64,000 bases of DNA from Allofournierella massiliensis. GTDB taxonomy: Bacteria; Bacillota; Clostridia; Oscillospirales; Ruminococcaceae. The notes under the pieces are model-generated. The model did no database searches and was not told the origin of the DNA. It saw nothing but the letters and a program-made list of their open reading frames with translations. The position numbers and the translations under genes were made by a program. This document shows, one piece after another, positions 25,729-34,604 of this stretch. Position 1 is the stretch's first letter, and every line of letters starts with the position of its first letter. The stretch lies in assembly GCF_004345265.1 (NCBI RefSeq), contig NZ_SLUM01000022.1:1-64000 (forward strand). Direction: 5' to 3'.

Positions 25729-25788
25729 AAAATCATCACCTCCAAAGGCGCACCAAAGACGGCGTAATGGCGTCTTTTCGTGCAAAAA

Positions 25789-26136
25789 TCAACTATCCCG
25801 GCCGCATTCGGCTTGCAGGCAAAGCTGCAGGAGCGTACATGCGGCAGGGTCTGGAGCATGCCATTCGATGTATTTGGAAAAGGCGGAATCAAAAGCACGG
25901 CGGGACAATGTGGCGCTGCACTCGGACGGCTCCACCTCTTCACCGGTCAGGGTGTGAATGGTTTCAGCAGGCAGCAGCATGATCTGTCCGCACTCATCTA
26001 CAGCCAGAAGAAAACCGGCACAGGGAGATGGGCGTCCATCCATACAGCTGTCGCATCCACAGCGAACAAAAATGGCATTGCGCCAGTTTCCGCGGACGGC
26101 CCGCAGAAAGGGGTAAATTCTGCAAGGTGTATCCAT
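25789..26136 (-). CDS. small Cys-rich hypothetical protein, 115 aa
   Basis: It begins MDTPCRIYPF. Cys residues are scattered (CGCDSC, later CTLLQLC), consistent with a metal site, but the spacing matches no family I recognise. The ATG at 26136 follows CGGAGGTG. It is transcribed just before the DUF3268 gene. Between them lie ACGCC-type motifs that also occur near 43.7 kb. Confidence 0.5.
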   Translation of the reverse strand: MDTPCRIYPFLRAVRGNWRNAIFVRCGCDSCMDGRPSPCAGFLLAVDECGQIMLLPAETIHTLTGEEVEPSECSATLSRRAFDSAFSKYIEWHAPDPAACTLLQLCLQAECGRDS

Positions 26137-26165
26137 GTCTTCACCTCCGTTATTCGTTTTCTGAA

Positions 26166-26211
26166 AAAATAAAAGCGGGGACCGGTCGTGAAAATCCACA
26201 AACCGATCCCC
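26166..26211 (-). terminator. intrinsic terminator after the pilin-like gene
   Basis: GGGGACCGGT (26177-26186) pairs with ACCGATCCCC (26202-26211), with extra CACGA/TTGTGG pairing inside. On the minus strand it is followed by GCTTTTATTTT. Confidence 0.8.
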
Positions 26212-26223
26212 ACCAATGGTGAC

Positions 26224-26445
26224 TTAGCCGAACAGGCCCTCGATCTCAGACGTGATCCTCGGAATCACCGTGTCATTGAAAATGAGGGTCAGAGCTGCCA
26301 GGAGCAGGGCGCCCAGTACGACGGCGATGATGATCTTGACCGCGTCGGAAATGTAAAAATCTCCGCGCTGGTTGGAGAGCGCCATACGGGCCCGGAGGGC
26401 CAGGGCGTCTGCCTTGCTGTGGATATGCGTCATAAACTTCTTCAT
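26224..26445 (-). CDS. small pilin-like membrane protein (DUF6133-type)
   Basis: A 73-aa protein: a short basic N-terminus, the motif NQRGDFYISDAV and one long hydrophobic helix (residues 36-58). It resembles the DUF6133 proteins of clostridial elements. The Gly followed by a hydrophobic helix recalls a Flp-type prepilin cut after Gly by a TadV peptidase, which this element encodes. The usual Glu at +5 is missing, so a pilin role is only suggested. The ATG follows AGGAGG. Confidence 0.65.
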   Translation of the reverse strand: MKKFMTHIHSKADALALRARMALSNQRGDFYISDAVKIIIAVVLGALLLAALTLIFNDTVIPRITSEIEGLFG

Positions 26446-26496
26446 GGAACTACCTCCTGTGAATGTGATATTTGAATTGCGTTTGTCTATGGCCGC

Positions 26497-26643
26497 TCAG
26501 GAACGGCGAATCGGTTTGAGCAGGCCGTTTTTGTTGGAGCGGGGCGTGGCGGGATAAGCCTTCGGTTTCTGGCGCAGAAGCCAGTGGAACCGCTGCCGCT
26601 GCCCATCTTCGCTGTTGGGCGGGATATATCGTTTCTTCGTCAT
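26497..26643 (-). CDS. small basic protein, 48 aa
   Basis: A short frame with AGGAGA eight bases before the ATG. It starts MTKKRYIPPNSEDG and is very rich in Arg, Lys and Pro, with no membrane helix. The ribosome site and placement between the Tad genes and the pilin-like gene support it. The function is unknown; a basic unfolded peptide may bind nucleic acid or act as an assembly factor. Confidence 0.5.
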   Translation of the reverse strand: MTKKRYIPPNSEDGQRQRFHWLLRQKPKAYPATPRSNKNGLLKPIRRS

Positions 26644-26672
26644 GGAGTTCTCCTGTTCAGACGGTAAATGAA

Positions 26673-26698
26673 AGGCCGGCCTGAGAACAGGCCGGCCT
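26673..26698 (-). terminator. GC-rich double-palindrome hairpin
   Basis: AGGCCGGCCT occurs twice (26673-26682 and 26689-26698). Each is itself a palindrome and the two also pair. On the minus strand it is followed by TTTCATTT. It lies at the end of the Tad operon. Confidence 0.55.
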
Positions 26699-26835
26699 GG
26701 ATCAAGGGGAGCGCCAGCCGAAAGACCGGCGGTTATGGGAAGCCGCTATAGTACAAGGCATCACCTCCATCAAAGAATCACTCCCGGAGGAGCGGGTATA
26801 TGTTAAGCCCGTGGCAGAACACGGGCGGATACCTG

Positions 26836-27714
26836 TCAGCCAAAGAACGCGCCAAGAGACCCCATGACCTCTGTGCAAAGCACCACCAAATAGATGATCA
26901 TAATGCAGATGAGCATCATCATGGAGTACCGCTGGATCTTCTTGGGGCGTTTGGCCGCTTCTTTTTTCAAGTTGTTCTGCTCGATCTGCCGCATATCAAA
27001 GCAGATCATCTTAAAGTACATCCGCTGGTCATCGCCGCGCAGCACACCGATCAGGCCACGCACCACATCGGACAACATGGGGCTGCCAATACGGGTCTCA
27101 AAGTGAATGAGGGCATTTTCATAGTTGCCAGTCTTCATATCGGCAATCGTTTGGTCGAGCTCCGCGCCAAAATCTTTGCCTGCTACCCGACGGTAGGAGG
27201 TAAGGATCTTCAGCACATCCCGGTCGTTCTCCAGATTCTGCCCAATCGTCAAGGCAAAGCGAGGGATCTCACCCTCGATGAGCTTGCGGCGCTTTTTTAC
27301 AAAGTCAAAGACACTGTAATAGGTGGAGAACCACAGCGCCACCGCCAGGCCAATCAGAACCGGAACCAGCAACGGCATGATGAATACCACCAGGATGGAG
27401 GTAAGCCCCACGCCGCCGGCTATGACCCATGCTCTGGCCGTGTAGGCCTCCGGCGTCAACTCAAGGCCGGCAATGTCCAGCGCCCGTTGGAGTTTGTTCC
27501 GTTTGAGCTTGTCCAGTTTCAGATACGGGGCAATCAGTCCGGCTATTTTTGCGATGTAGACATCCAACAGTTTTTCTGCCTTGGTGCCCTGCTGCTTTCG
27601 GGCCAGCATCATCATCCGGGAGGTGCGCTTGGTGGGAATGTCCACGAAAGCGCAGGTCAGATTATAGGTGGCAAAGCCAAAGAAGATGATTGCCACAAGA
27701 GCCAGTAGGGTCAT
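26836..27714 (-). CDS. tadC: TadC-like pilus assembly membrane protein (T2SSF family)
   Basis: A 292-aa protein with helices at about residues 2-20, 95-135 (two) and 262-285, and a cytoplasmic T2SSF-type helical domain (about 140-255, including IPRFALTIGQNLENDRDVLKIL). This matches TadC, which with TadB forms the inner-membrane platform of Tad/Flp pili. The ATG overlaps the tadB stop. It is the last gene of the operon. Length is usual for the family. Confidence 0.82.
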   Translation of the reverse strand: MTLLALVAIIFFGFATYNLTCAFVDIPTKRTSRMMMLARKQQGTKAEKLLDVYIAKIAGLIAPYLKLDKLKRNKLQRALDIAGLELTPEAYTARAWVIAGGVGLTSILVVFIMPLLVPVLIGLAVALWFSTYYSVFDFVKKRRKLIEGEIPRFALTIGQNLENDRDVLKILTSYRRVAGKDFGAELDQTIADMKTGNYENALIHFETRIGSPMLSDVVRGLIGVLRGDDQRMYFKMICFDMRQIEQNNLKKEAAKRPKKIQRYSMMMLICIMIIYLVVLCTEVMGSLGAFFG

Positions 27715-28643
27715 GCGCCGTCACCTCCGTATTCAATAGGCTTGCTCAGTTTCATGATCTGTGTCAGCGCAAAAAGGATGATGGCCGCACAAATCGCCAG
27801 GGCAATTTTCCCCGGCGTCGTGAAAATGAGGGTATGGAACCAGTCTTCATTCAGGAAATAGAGCAGCGGCACATTGGCGACTACCAGGAACATCATTGTG
27901 ATAGCTTCCCGGCGCGGCCCCTGCATCATGGCCTCCAGCTCCGACTGCACGACGCGGACATCGGAGAATTTCTGGGCGATGGTGGGCAGCGTGTTCTTCA
28001 TGGAGCGGTCTGACTGACACTGGATCAGAATATTGGCCCATTCATGGAATACCCGGTTGGGAATTTTCATCTTGAGGCTGTTGATGGCACTGGTAATATT
28101 CGCGTTGATCAGCTCCGCCTCATACACAAACGCCTCGAAGTTGGCCTTTACCGGCTCATTGATATAGGGCAGATTCTCTTTGACCGCCCGAATCAGATCT
28201 TCGGTGCGCAAATATGAGGTGGTGATGATAGAAATAGCCGTTTCCAGTTCCTCGTTAAGATGCTTTTTATAGCTGGCGGCAGTGCTGCGCAGATACCAAA
28301 TGGGAGCCAGAGAGAACCCAATGCCCAAAATGGGCACCATATACACATTGTTGATCAGCAGCGCCAGCACGGCGCCCACCGCAAACAGGATAAGGGACAG
28401 GCGTTTGACCGACTCATAGCGGTCGGCCCGGCCGGTGCCTTTCAAAATCTGTTTCAACTCATAATCCTGGTTGAAGAATCCTTTGGCCGGCGTTCCCATC
28501 AGAACATTCAGTTCATCCGTCAGGGTGGCCGCCTTGCGCTGAGAGCGGAACAGAGCGTCAATGAAGTCGCCCGGCCGAACCCGGAACAGAGCCAGGAGGC
28601 CCGCGCTGATGAGCGCAAAGCAGATAATGTAGATCCACTGCAA
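27711..28643 (-). CDS. tadB: TadB-like pilus assembly membrane protein (T2SSF family)
   Basis: A 310-aa protein with an N-terminal helix, two helices near residues 85-125, the T2SSF cytoplasmic domain (about 130-255, with ELETAISIITTSYLRTEDLI), and two C-terminal helices. It is the TadB partner in the Tad platform. The start is TTG at 28643, with GGAGGTG upstream and the cpaF stop only three bases away. It overlaps tadC. Confidence 0.82.
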   Translation of the reverse strand: MQWIYIICFALISAGLLALFRVRPGDFIDALFRSQRKAATLTDELNVLMGTPAKGFFNQDYELKQILKGTGRADRYESVKRLSLILFAVGAVLALLINNVYMVPILGIGFSLAPIWYLRSTAASYKKHLNEELETAISIITTSYLRTEDLIRAVKENLPYINEPVKANFEAFVYEAELINANITSAINSLKMKIPNRVFHEWANILIQCQSDRSMKNTLPTIAQKFSDVRVVQSELEAMMQGPRREAITMMFLVVANVPLLYFLNEDWFHTLIFTTPGKIALAICAAIILFALTQIMKLSKPIEYGGDGA

Positions 28644-28646
28644 CCT

Positions 28647-30023
28647 TTAATCCACCTCCTTCGGGGGCTGCATGAACTCCTGGAGCTCTTTGTTGGAAAT
28701 GCCGTTGTCCAGCAGCCGTTTCTTTAAGGCGTCGGAGATCAGACCCATTTTCCGATGGTGTCCCACCACATGGACTTCTCCGTTCTGGTCAGTTACATTG
28801 TCCTCTACCTCAAATTTGTAGAGAGTATGGGAGATCAACTGCCCATCCCGGAAATCTTCGCCCTCTAAAATCTCCATGATCTTTCGGGAGCGGTCCTCCA
28901 GCTGTTTGGTAAACACCACGATGGGATAGGCCTCTACCATGATCTCCATGAGCACCGCGTCATCCATGCTGTATTTCCGTTTGGCCAGCGTCATCATACG
29001 GCGGTAAGTGCTGTTGCAGGAGTTGGAATGGATGGTGGTGCAGACCGTGTGGCCGGTCCGGGAGCTTTCAGCGGCTGAAAGGCTTTCTGCGGCAGACCGC
29101 ATTTCGCCGACGCCGATAACATTGGGATGCTTGCGTAATACCCGCTCCAAAAGGAAGTCCTGGTTGATGTTCAGCGCCGGATTTTCACTGGGGCGGGTCA
29201 GCAGGTGAATGACTGAATTCAGGATCTTCCCGTTTTCGTCCCGCTTGACCAGATCGAACTCACGGCTGCCTTCCTCTATGGTGATCAGGCGCTGGTTGTT
29301 GGGTACATTGGAGAGCAGCCAGGCCATGATGGTGGTCTTGCCGGAACCGGTGGAACCGGCGATGCACACGCTGACGCCATACCGGATGCAGGCCATCAGA
29401 AAATGGAGCATTTCGGCCGTGGCGCTCCCGGAGTCCAGCAGCTTCTGCTCTGAGACCGTCTGCTGGTTGACGATACGGATGGAGGCGTTGATCCCCACAT
29501 CCGGGTCCACAATCGGCGTTTTATCCACAGAGATACGGATATTCTTGTCCAGAAAGCCCACCACACTGGGCATGGTGTCGTCGATGACCATGCCGCAGGC
29601 GTTGAGCATACGGCGCACCACATCAATGGCATGCTGGGGAGAACTGAATTTGTCCGGGATTTTGATGCTGCGCCCGCCGGCCTCGATCACCTCGATGTCG
29701 TTGTATGCGTTGATGTTAACTTCCTCGATGCCGGGGCGGTAGATCCATTTTTTCAAGAAGGAGTACCCCGCCATGTCCTCATACAGCTTTTCGCACAGCT
29801 CCTCAGAGCTCAGTCCCTCAATGGCATATTTCCGCTTGACAATGTACTGCACCATCAGCTCTTTCAGCAGAGTGGTGGCCCGCTCGGCGTTGCCCTCACC
29901 GGCCTCGGCAATGGTGGAGGCATGATTCTCAGCAAAATACCGCTGCACATCCTCCAGCACCTGGTCATAGGTCAGGTCTTGATTGGCCGTCGGTGCGAAG
30001 AATATATCGTTGAGATTATTCAT
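28647..30023 (-). CDS. cpaF: CpaF/TadA secretion ATPase
   Basis: A 458-aa VirB11/GspE-type hexameric ATPase that powers Tad pilus extrusion. The N-terminal domain (1-130) leads to a conserved region (130-200) and Walker A GSTGSGKT (223-230); an Asp box LITIEEGSREF follows, then a Walker B-like VIGVGEMRSAAE and the His box HTVCTTIHSNS. The internal ATG at 30023 is chosen because the longer frame overlaps the upstream gene. It overlaps the CpaE-like stop by eight bases. Confidence 0.92.
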   Translation of the reverse strand: MNNLNDIFFAPTANQDLTYDQVLEDVQRYFAENHASTIAEAGEGNAERATTLLKELMVQYIVKRKYAIEGLSSEELCEKLYEDMAGYSFLKKWIYRPGIEEVNINAYNDIEVIEAGGRSIKIPDKFSSPQHAIDVVRRMLNACGMVIDDTMPSVVGFLDKNIRISVDKTPIVDPDVGINASIRIVNQQTVSEQKLLDSGSATAEMLHFLMACIRYGVSVCIAGSTGSGKTTIMAWLLSNVPNNQRLITIEEGSREFDLVKRDENGKILNSVIHLLTRPSENPALNINQDFLLERVLRKHPNVIGVGEMRSAAESLSAAESSRTGHTVCTTIHSNSCNSTYRRMMTLAKRKYSMDDAVLMEIMVEAYPIVVFTKQLEDRSRKIMEILEGEDFRDGQLISHTLYKFEVEDNVTDQNGEVHVVGHHRKMGLISDALKKRLLDNGISNKELQEFMQPPKEVD

Positions 30024-30822
30024 CGGAATCGTCCTCCTCAAATTCGTCCACGTCATCGGGATCTTCCTCAACGGCCTGCTCCGCCAGTTCCATCTGCTCC
30101 AGCGCATCCAGCACCTTGTTGAGCGAGGCGGTGTACTTGGGATTGCAGTATTTGATGGCTTGGAACATTCCGCCTTCCGTGGCACAGCGGTCGATCTCTT
30201 TGCCGTAAGGCAGGAGTCCGTTGAAACCGCCGATGATATAGCCCATCTCATCCAGAGCGTGGAAAGGACGGGCCATGCCGGCGAAGGTCATGTGCTGCTC
30301 ATAGTGGAAACGTCCGTCTACCAGCAGAGGCTGGTGAGCCTTCAAGTAGTTGACGCCTTTCAAGTCGGGCGTCAGGATGCGGATCACCAGATCGCCGGCT
30401 TCAATGGCCGCAGGGGTAAACACATTCGTCATGTTGGAACCGCAGTCCAGGATTACGAAATCAACCAGCTTGGCGGCGGCATTGATCAGTTGGAGCACCA
30501 TCCCGTACTTGGTTTCAGGATAGCTGAGCGGGTTCTCACCTGCAGAATAGCCCATCAGGCCGATGAACGGATAGCTTTTGAGAACCGTGACATGACTTGC
30601 GACAAGCGTGGTGTCGATCTCCACGCTGCTCAGGACCTGCCCCACAGAGGCGTTGGTCTGAATGATCTGCTCCGGAAGCCAGACAGGGAGCATGGGTACG
30701 CTGATCTCCGCATTGATGATGATGGCCTTCCGCTTGTCCCGCGTAAGGGCTTTTGCCAGGATGCACGAGAACATGCTTTTCCCGCTCCCAGGACTGCCCC
30801 AGACGGTAATGACTTTTCCCAT
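30016..30822 (-). CDS. CpaE/TadZ-like ParA-family ATPase
   Basis: A 268-aa protein with a P-loop at the very start (WGSPGSGKS, residues 8-16), a deviant Walker A lacking the ParA-specific KGG. It has DFVILDCGSNM as Walker B-like and an acidic C-terminal tail (DDVDEFEEDDSDE). In Tad loci, CpaE/TadZ positions the pilus machine at the pole. There is no separate receiver domain. The ATG follows AAAGGAGG; next to cpaF and cpaB as expected. Confidence 0.8.
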   Translation of the reverse strand: MGKVITVWGSPGSGKSMFSCILAKALTRDKRKAIIINAEISVPMLPVWLPEQIIQTNASVGQVLSSVEIDTTLVASHVTVLKSYPFIGLMGYSAGENPLSYPETKYGMVLQLINAAAKLVDFVILDCGSNMTNVFTPAAIEAGDLVIRILTPDLKGVNYLKAHQPLLVDGRFHYEQHMTFAGMARPFHALDEMGYIIGGFNGLLPYGKEIDRCATEGGMFQAIKYCNPKYTASLNKVLDALEQMELAEQAVEEDPDDVDEFEEDDSDE

Positions 30823-30841
30823 AGGTTAGACCTCCTTTCCG

Positions 30842-31684
30842 TTACTCCGCCGGCTGGCTGCCATCTTCGGGAACCGTTTCAGCGCCATTGTCCTCAGCGG
30901 GCGATGCGTTTTCCCCATCCGCGTTTTCATCGGCTTCAGCACCTTCTTCTGTCAGCGTCTCAGGGAAATAGATCTCCTGGAGGGTCCTGTCCTGCTCAGC
31001 CAGCAGTTCTTCAGACAGCTGGTCATTGTTACGGGAGATCAGCGCCACATGGGCCACGCCGTCATTCTCCAGCTCGGTGATGATCCGCGCTTGCTCCGGA
31101 CTTGCCAGCACTGTGATGGTGGCGGACTGCTGCGGCTCCTCGTCCTCAGTGGGTTCTTTTGCATTGTCCACATTGATGCCGTCGGAATCGGTAACAGAAA
31201 GGACCTTGACAAAACGCAGTTCAGGAACTTCCTCCGCGGTTTCCAGGAAATGATAGATACGGATGATGTCATTGGGCTGCAGCTTGTCAGACAGGCCGGA
31301 GGCCAGTGTTTTTACAGTCAGCGAGATCGCTACCTTTCCGGAAGGGATATCGTTGAGCGCCACATCGGAGGATACCGGTACGGTGCTGACTTTGCTTGTG
31401 AGGATGTAGTCTCCCGCAGCCAAGTCAGCGGTTACATACAGCCCCTCCACGTCGTCCAGGCTGTGGGCTACATTGGAGGGGAGGTTATACCCGCCCACTT
31501 CCACGACTTCGGCATTGTCGCCGGTGATCTGCTCACCCTTCAGCACAGGCTGGGTGATGCGGACGATCTCCGTTTTACCATTGGTCTGCCGGGCGATGGT
31601 GGGGAGGGCCACAAACGCAATGACTGCCGCCAAAACCAGGGACAAAATACCGAAGATAAATCGGTTGTTGAGTTTCATAAGCAT
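30842..31684 (-). CDS. cpaB: CpaB/RcpC-like SAF-domain pilus assembly protein
   Basis: A 280-aa protein with one N-terminal membrane helix (residues 8-28), an SAF-like domain (about 38-110, with VLKGEQITGDNAEVV and AAGDYILTSKV) and a following beta-rich region. The last 45 residues are an acidic, low-complexity Glu/Asp/Ala/Gly tail. CpaB helps the secretin or wall-spanning part of the Tad pilus. The first ATG is used; a second Met at residue 3 is equally possible. Confidence 0.82.
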   Translation of the reverse strand: MLMKLNNRFIFGILSLVLAAVIAFVALPTIARQTNGKTEIVRITQPVLKGEQITGDNAEVVEVGGYNLPSNVAHSLDDVEGLYVTADLAAGDYILTSKVSTVPVSSDVALNDIPSGKVAISLTVKTLASGLSDKLQPNDIIRIYHFLETAEEVPELRFVKVLSVTDSDGINVDNAKEPTEDEEPQQSATITVLASPEQARIITELENDGVAHVALISRNNDQLSEELLAEQDRTLQEIYFPETLTEEGAEADENADGENASPAEDNGAETVPEDGSQPAE

Positions 31685-31693
31685 ATTCTCCTG

Positions 31694-32203
31694 TCATAAA
31701 AATAGTTCAGCCAGCGTCGCCACGGAGCAGCCGCAGGCCAGAAAAGGTAAAAACGGGATGGCAACCGGCTGTTGGTTCCGAAAGAGCCGGCGGAACAGCA
31801 GCACTACCGGCATGGCAAAGACCGCAGCCACGAGGAAGACCAGCGCCATCCCGGAAGGGCCGTAGACCAGTCCCAGCACCCCGCAGAATTTGATGTCCCC
31901 GCCGCCCATACCGTTGCCGCCGGCCGCCATAGCAGCCGCCAGCGGGATGCAGAAGCCAAGCAGCGCACCCACCAGCGCCTTGGTGACGATGTGCCCGATG
32001 AAAATAGGCATCCGGTCATACTCCAGAATGAAATAGACCTGGATCAGCGGGGCCAGTGCCGCCAGCGGGAGAAAAAAGGCGAGCGCCCGGTCGGGCACCC
32101 GCCTGTAAAGTGTGTCGTAAACAGCGAAACCTGCCACCACAAGAAAAATGATGAGCAGATAACCTGTCCAGACGTTATTCTCGATTGGTGTACCAGTCAT
32201 CAT
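31694..32203 (-). CDS. tadV: TadV/CpaA-like prepilin peptidase (A24)
   Basis: A 169-aa membrane protein with six predicted helices. The two catalytic Asp residues are visible: one in the YDTLYRRVPD loop and one in the GMGGGDIKF motif. It should cleave prepilin leaders of the Tad substrates of this operon. Start at the second ATG of ATGATG (32203) fits GGGAG upstream; the longer frame is less likely. The 5' end overlaps the end of the secreted-protein gene by 29 bases. Confidence 0.85.
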   Translation of the reverse strand: MMTGTPIENNVWTGYLLIIFLVVAGFAVYDTLYRRVPDRALAFFLPLAALAPLIQVYFILEYDRMPIFIGHIVTKALVGALLGFCIPLAAAMAAGGNGMGGGDIKFCGVLGLVYGPSGMALVFLVAAVFAMPVVLLFRRLFRNQQPVAIPFLPFLACGCSVATLAELFL

Positions 32204-33875
32204 AAAGGCTCCCGTCAATGGATACATAATCGTTGAGATTGATGCTCAGCATCCCATCCGGCGTCCAGGTATCCCAGACCTGTGTGAAGATCGTGTAGCT
32301 TGTGGCATCCGGGAACCAAATGGGTGTGAAATGCACCGTTCGGTTGTAGGTTGAGAACTCATTGGGCTGGAAGGTGAATTTCGCGCTCCGGCCGCCGGAT
32401 ACCCGCTGCAGCAGGCGCAGGTAAGTCTCATATTGAAATTCCGGGAATACGGAAAACGCGGTCTGCGGATGAGTAATGTGGCTGGTGGGCGCGTCGGTGG
32501 AAAGCGTAGCCGTCACATCCTGCTTGACGCCGTACCCGCTTTTCATGCTCTTACCGGATGCCGTTGGAACAATATCGTCCGGCATCAGGGACATCACTCC
32601 GCTGATGGAGGCGGAATAGCCGGTGTATTCATACTCCCAGTACCCTTCATCGACCCAGTGACCGCCATCTTCTCCATGGTCACACCAGACCCATACCGGC
32701 ACCCAGTAACAGCTCCAGACGCCCCAGTTGGCAGTGAGCTTCTGGGACTCATTGGGCAGGGCGGGAATGGAATAACCAGGGCTGGTGTCTGTTGCCATCG
32801 GATCGGGCGGGATATGCTCATTCAGATCCACAATTTCCGCCACAAAGGTGTCCTGGGCAGTATAGGCGCCGCTGACGGACACGGTAATGATAACAGTCTG
32901 CGGTGTGGAGGGGGTATGCCACTTGACCCAAACCACCTGGCTGTCGCCTGCGGGGATCACCACATCATTGACCCGGTAGGTGGTGCCAAGGATATGGAAA
33001 GTTACGGAAGCCGGGTTGTCCGGCGTCAGGTCAGTATCTGTCCGCAGAGTGACAGCGGTGATCACATCCGTGTCTACCCGGTACTCCACATCGGGCGCTT
33101 CGATATCGCCTTCCGGCGGAGCTTCATCAAACCAGACGATGCCGACGCCCAGCGTGCTGATGATGTCGGAGTTGTTCTGTGTTCCAGTGGTGTTGCCTGT
33201 CCACGCGGAAATACCAAGATCGCTGAACTCCAGGAACATCGCCAGAGGCAGGTTTTTATGGGTAAGCGAAGTCATGGTCTTCCTGAGCGCGCCGCCGGAC
33301 ATCTGATCATAAAGACCGGCCTCTGTGGCAGTCATGCAGTAATACTGCCCATTATGAGTAAAATAGGCGATGGGCTCGATCAGCAGCTTATATTCACCGG
33401 CGATCATTCGCTCATAGTCCACCCCCGCCGCTTGGGCGACCATCATGCAGGCATATTCCGAACAGAAGTACCGCTTGATGGCGTCAATATTGTTTTGCCC
33501 TTTGCTGCTGACGATGGTGGGCATGGACTGCGCCGGCTTGATGCAGGAATAGGCCGCGCCGGATTGGAGGGAGAGGCCTGTCCCGCTCAGGTATTGCAGC
33601 TTGTTGACCTTTCCAAAGTGGAGGATACTGGTTTTCTGAGTCCTGTTTGAGAAGTCCAGGGGAGAGGATACCGCGGCCCCGCTGTCCGCATCTACAACGG
33701 TGATGCGAACGCCATCGTTTCCGGGGTTCCAAAAGTTGCTGCTGGTTCCCTGGCCCATACCGCCTCCGCCTCCATCTATGTTTCCGTTGCCGCCGTCCGC
33801 AAAAGCAGTAGAGGGCAGGAGGCACAGCATCAGGGCAAGGCTGCACAGGAGGGCGAGAAATCGTTTCAACTGCAT
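32175..33875 (-). CDS. secreted surface protein of the Tad operon (Athe_2463-like?), 566 aa
   Basis: A clear signal peptide (about residues 1-26, LALLCSLALMLCLLPSTAFA) leads to a Gly-rich linker and a large beta-rich exported part. A segment with AIKRYFCSEYACMM and GEYKLLIEPIAYF (about 135-185) recalls proteins annotated as Athe_2463-type in clostridial Tad loci; this is from memory. The C-terminal part is Trp/Tyr/Thr-rich. No LPXTG anchor is seen. Being inside the pilus operon suggests an adhesin or tip component. ATG at 33875 is used; a GTG three bases upstream is possible. Confidence 0.7.
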   Translation of the reverse strand: MQLKRFLALLCSLALMLCLLPSTAFADGGNGNIDGGGGGMGQGTSSNFWNPGNDGVRITVVDADSGAAVSSPLDFSNRTQKTSILHFGKVNKLQYLSGTGLSLQSGAAYSCIKPAQSMPTIVSSKGQNNIDAIKRYFCSEYACMMVAQAAGVDYERMIAGEYKLLIEPIAYFTHNGQYYCMTATEAGLYDQMSGGALRKTMTSLTHKNLPLAMFLEFSDLGISAWTGNTTGTQNNSDIISTLGVGIVWFDEAPPEGDIEAPDVEYRVDTDVITAVTLRTDTDLTPDNPASVTFHILGTTYRVNDVVIPAGDSQVVWVKWHTPSTPQTVIITVSVSGAYTAQDTFVAEIVDLNEHIPPDPMATDTSPGYSIPALPNESQKLTANWGVWSCYWVPVWVWCDHGEDGGHWVDEGYWEYEYTGYSASISGVMSLMPDDIVPTASGKSMKSGYGVKQDVTATLSTDAPTSHITHPQTAFSVFPEFQYETYLRLLQRVSGGRSAKFTFQPNEFSTYNRTVHFTPIWFPDATSYTIFTQVWDTWTPDGMLSINLNDYVSIDGSLYDDWYTNRE

Positions 33876-33890
33876 CACACTCCATTCTTT

Positions 33891-33932
33891 TTAAAATTAG
33901 GAAGGCCGCCACAACTGCGTGACGGCCTTCCT
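33891..33932 (-). terminator. intrinsic terminator
   Basis: AGGAAGGCCG (33899-33908) and CGGCCTTCCT (33923-33932) pair perfectly. On the minus strand it is followed by AATTTTAAAA. It lies inside the Tad operon between the 191-aa gene and the secreted-protein gene, so it may tune expression. Confidence 0.7.
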
Positions 33933-33956
33933 GCTCAATATTCAGTTGTATTCTTC

Positions 33957-34532
33957 TCAGCCGCCCATATTGCCGACCTGCTTGTTCAGGTCACCATCGC
34001 TGTCGCCAGTGGACTGCTGCACGTTGCCCGGAACTACCCAGCCGAACACAGGGTCATACACCGCGCCGCTGCCGTTGCTGGAGCCGGGGGCGGGCTCACT
34101 GCTGGAGGGGGATTCCTCCGCCGGCGGCGCCGTGACTTCCGGCACAGCCGGATCGGGATTGACGGGGTGGTCTTCACCGGGATCTTCAAGCTCGGTTTTG
34201 CCCTCCGGCACTGCGGGAGGGGTATCTTCCGGCTTTTGGGTATCCGTAAAGTCGATCACGACTTCATCATCCGTTTCCGAGGTCACCTTGGGGTATTCCT
34301 CCTCAGAGCCAGAAGACTGGCCGGGTGCATAGGCGTCTGCGCCCCCGCTCCCGTCACCAGACTGCACGCCGCCATCCGACCAATCGCTGCTGGTGCTGCT
34401 GGGCGGGGACTCATCCGGCCGAAATTCTTCCGAGCGATCTCGGCTCACGAACCAGCACACGCCCAGAATGGCGACGCAGAGGACGGCCAGAGCCGAAACA
34501 ATAAAGCCTTTGGATTGAAAAAACTTCTTCAT
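33957..34532 (-). CDS. DUF6550-like low-complexity membrane protein, 191 aa
   Basis: A single membrane helix near the N-terminus (about residues 9-29) is followed by 150 residues of acidic, Ser/Pro/Asp/Glu-rich sequence that should be extracellular and unfolded. It ends with VYDPVFGWVVPG. This resembles DUF6550 proteins of Firmicute pilus loci. It may act as a stalk or spacer. The start at 34532 (second Met of the frame) fits GGAG upstream. It is followed by a terminator. Confidence 0.62.
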   Translation of the reverse strand: MKKFFQSKGFIVSALAVLCVAILGVCWFVSRDRSEEFRPDESPPSSTSSDWSDGGVQSGDGSGGADAYAPGQSSGSEEEYPKVTSETDDEVVIDFTDTQKPEDTPPAVPEGKTELEDPGEDHPVNPDPAVPEVTAPPAEESPSSSEPAPGSSNGSGAVYDPVFGWVVPGNVQQSTGDSDGDLNKQVGNMGG

Positions 34533-34604
34533 GTGTATCCACACTCCTTTTTTGCGTTATATTAAGCCTATACTGCGGAGCTGACTGAAATTTCAACAGC
34601 ACCG

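Noticed and set aside
26800-27708. 302-aa plus-strand frame opposite tadC
   Set aside because: It is the complementary frame of a clear T2SSF protein, is His/Gln-rich and lacks a start signal.
32433-33650. 405-aa plus-strand frame opposite the secreted protein gene
   Set aside because: Antisense to a gene with a signal peptide and ribosome site; no domain is seen.
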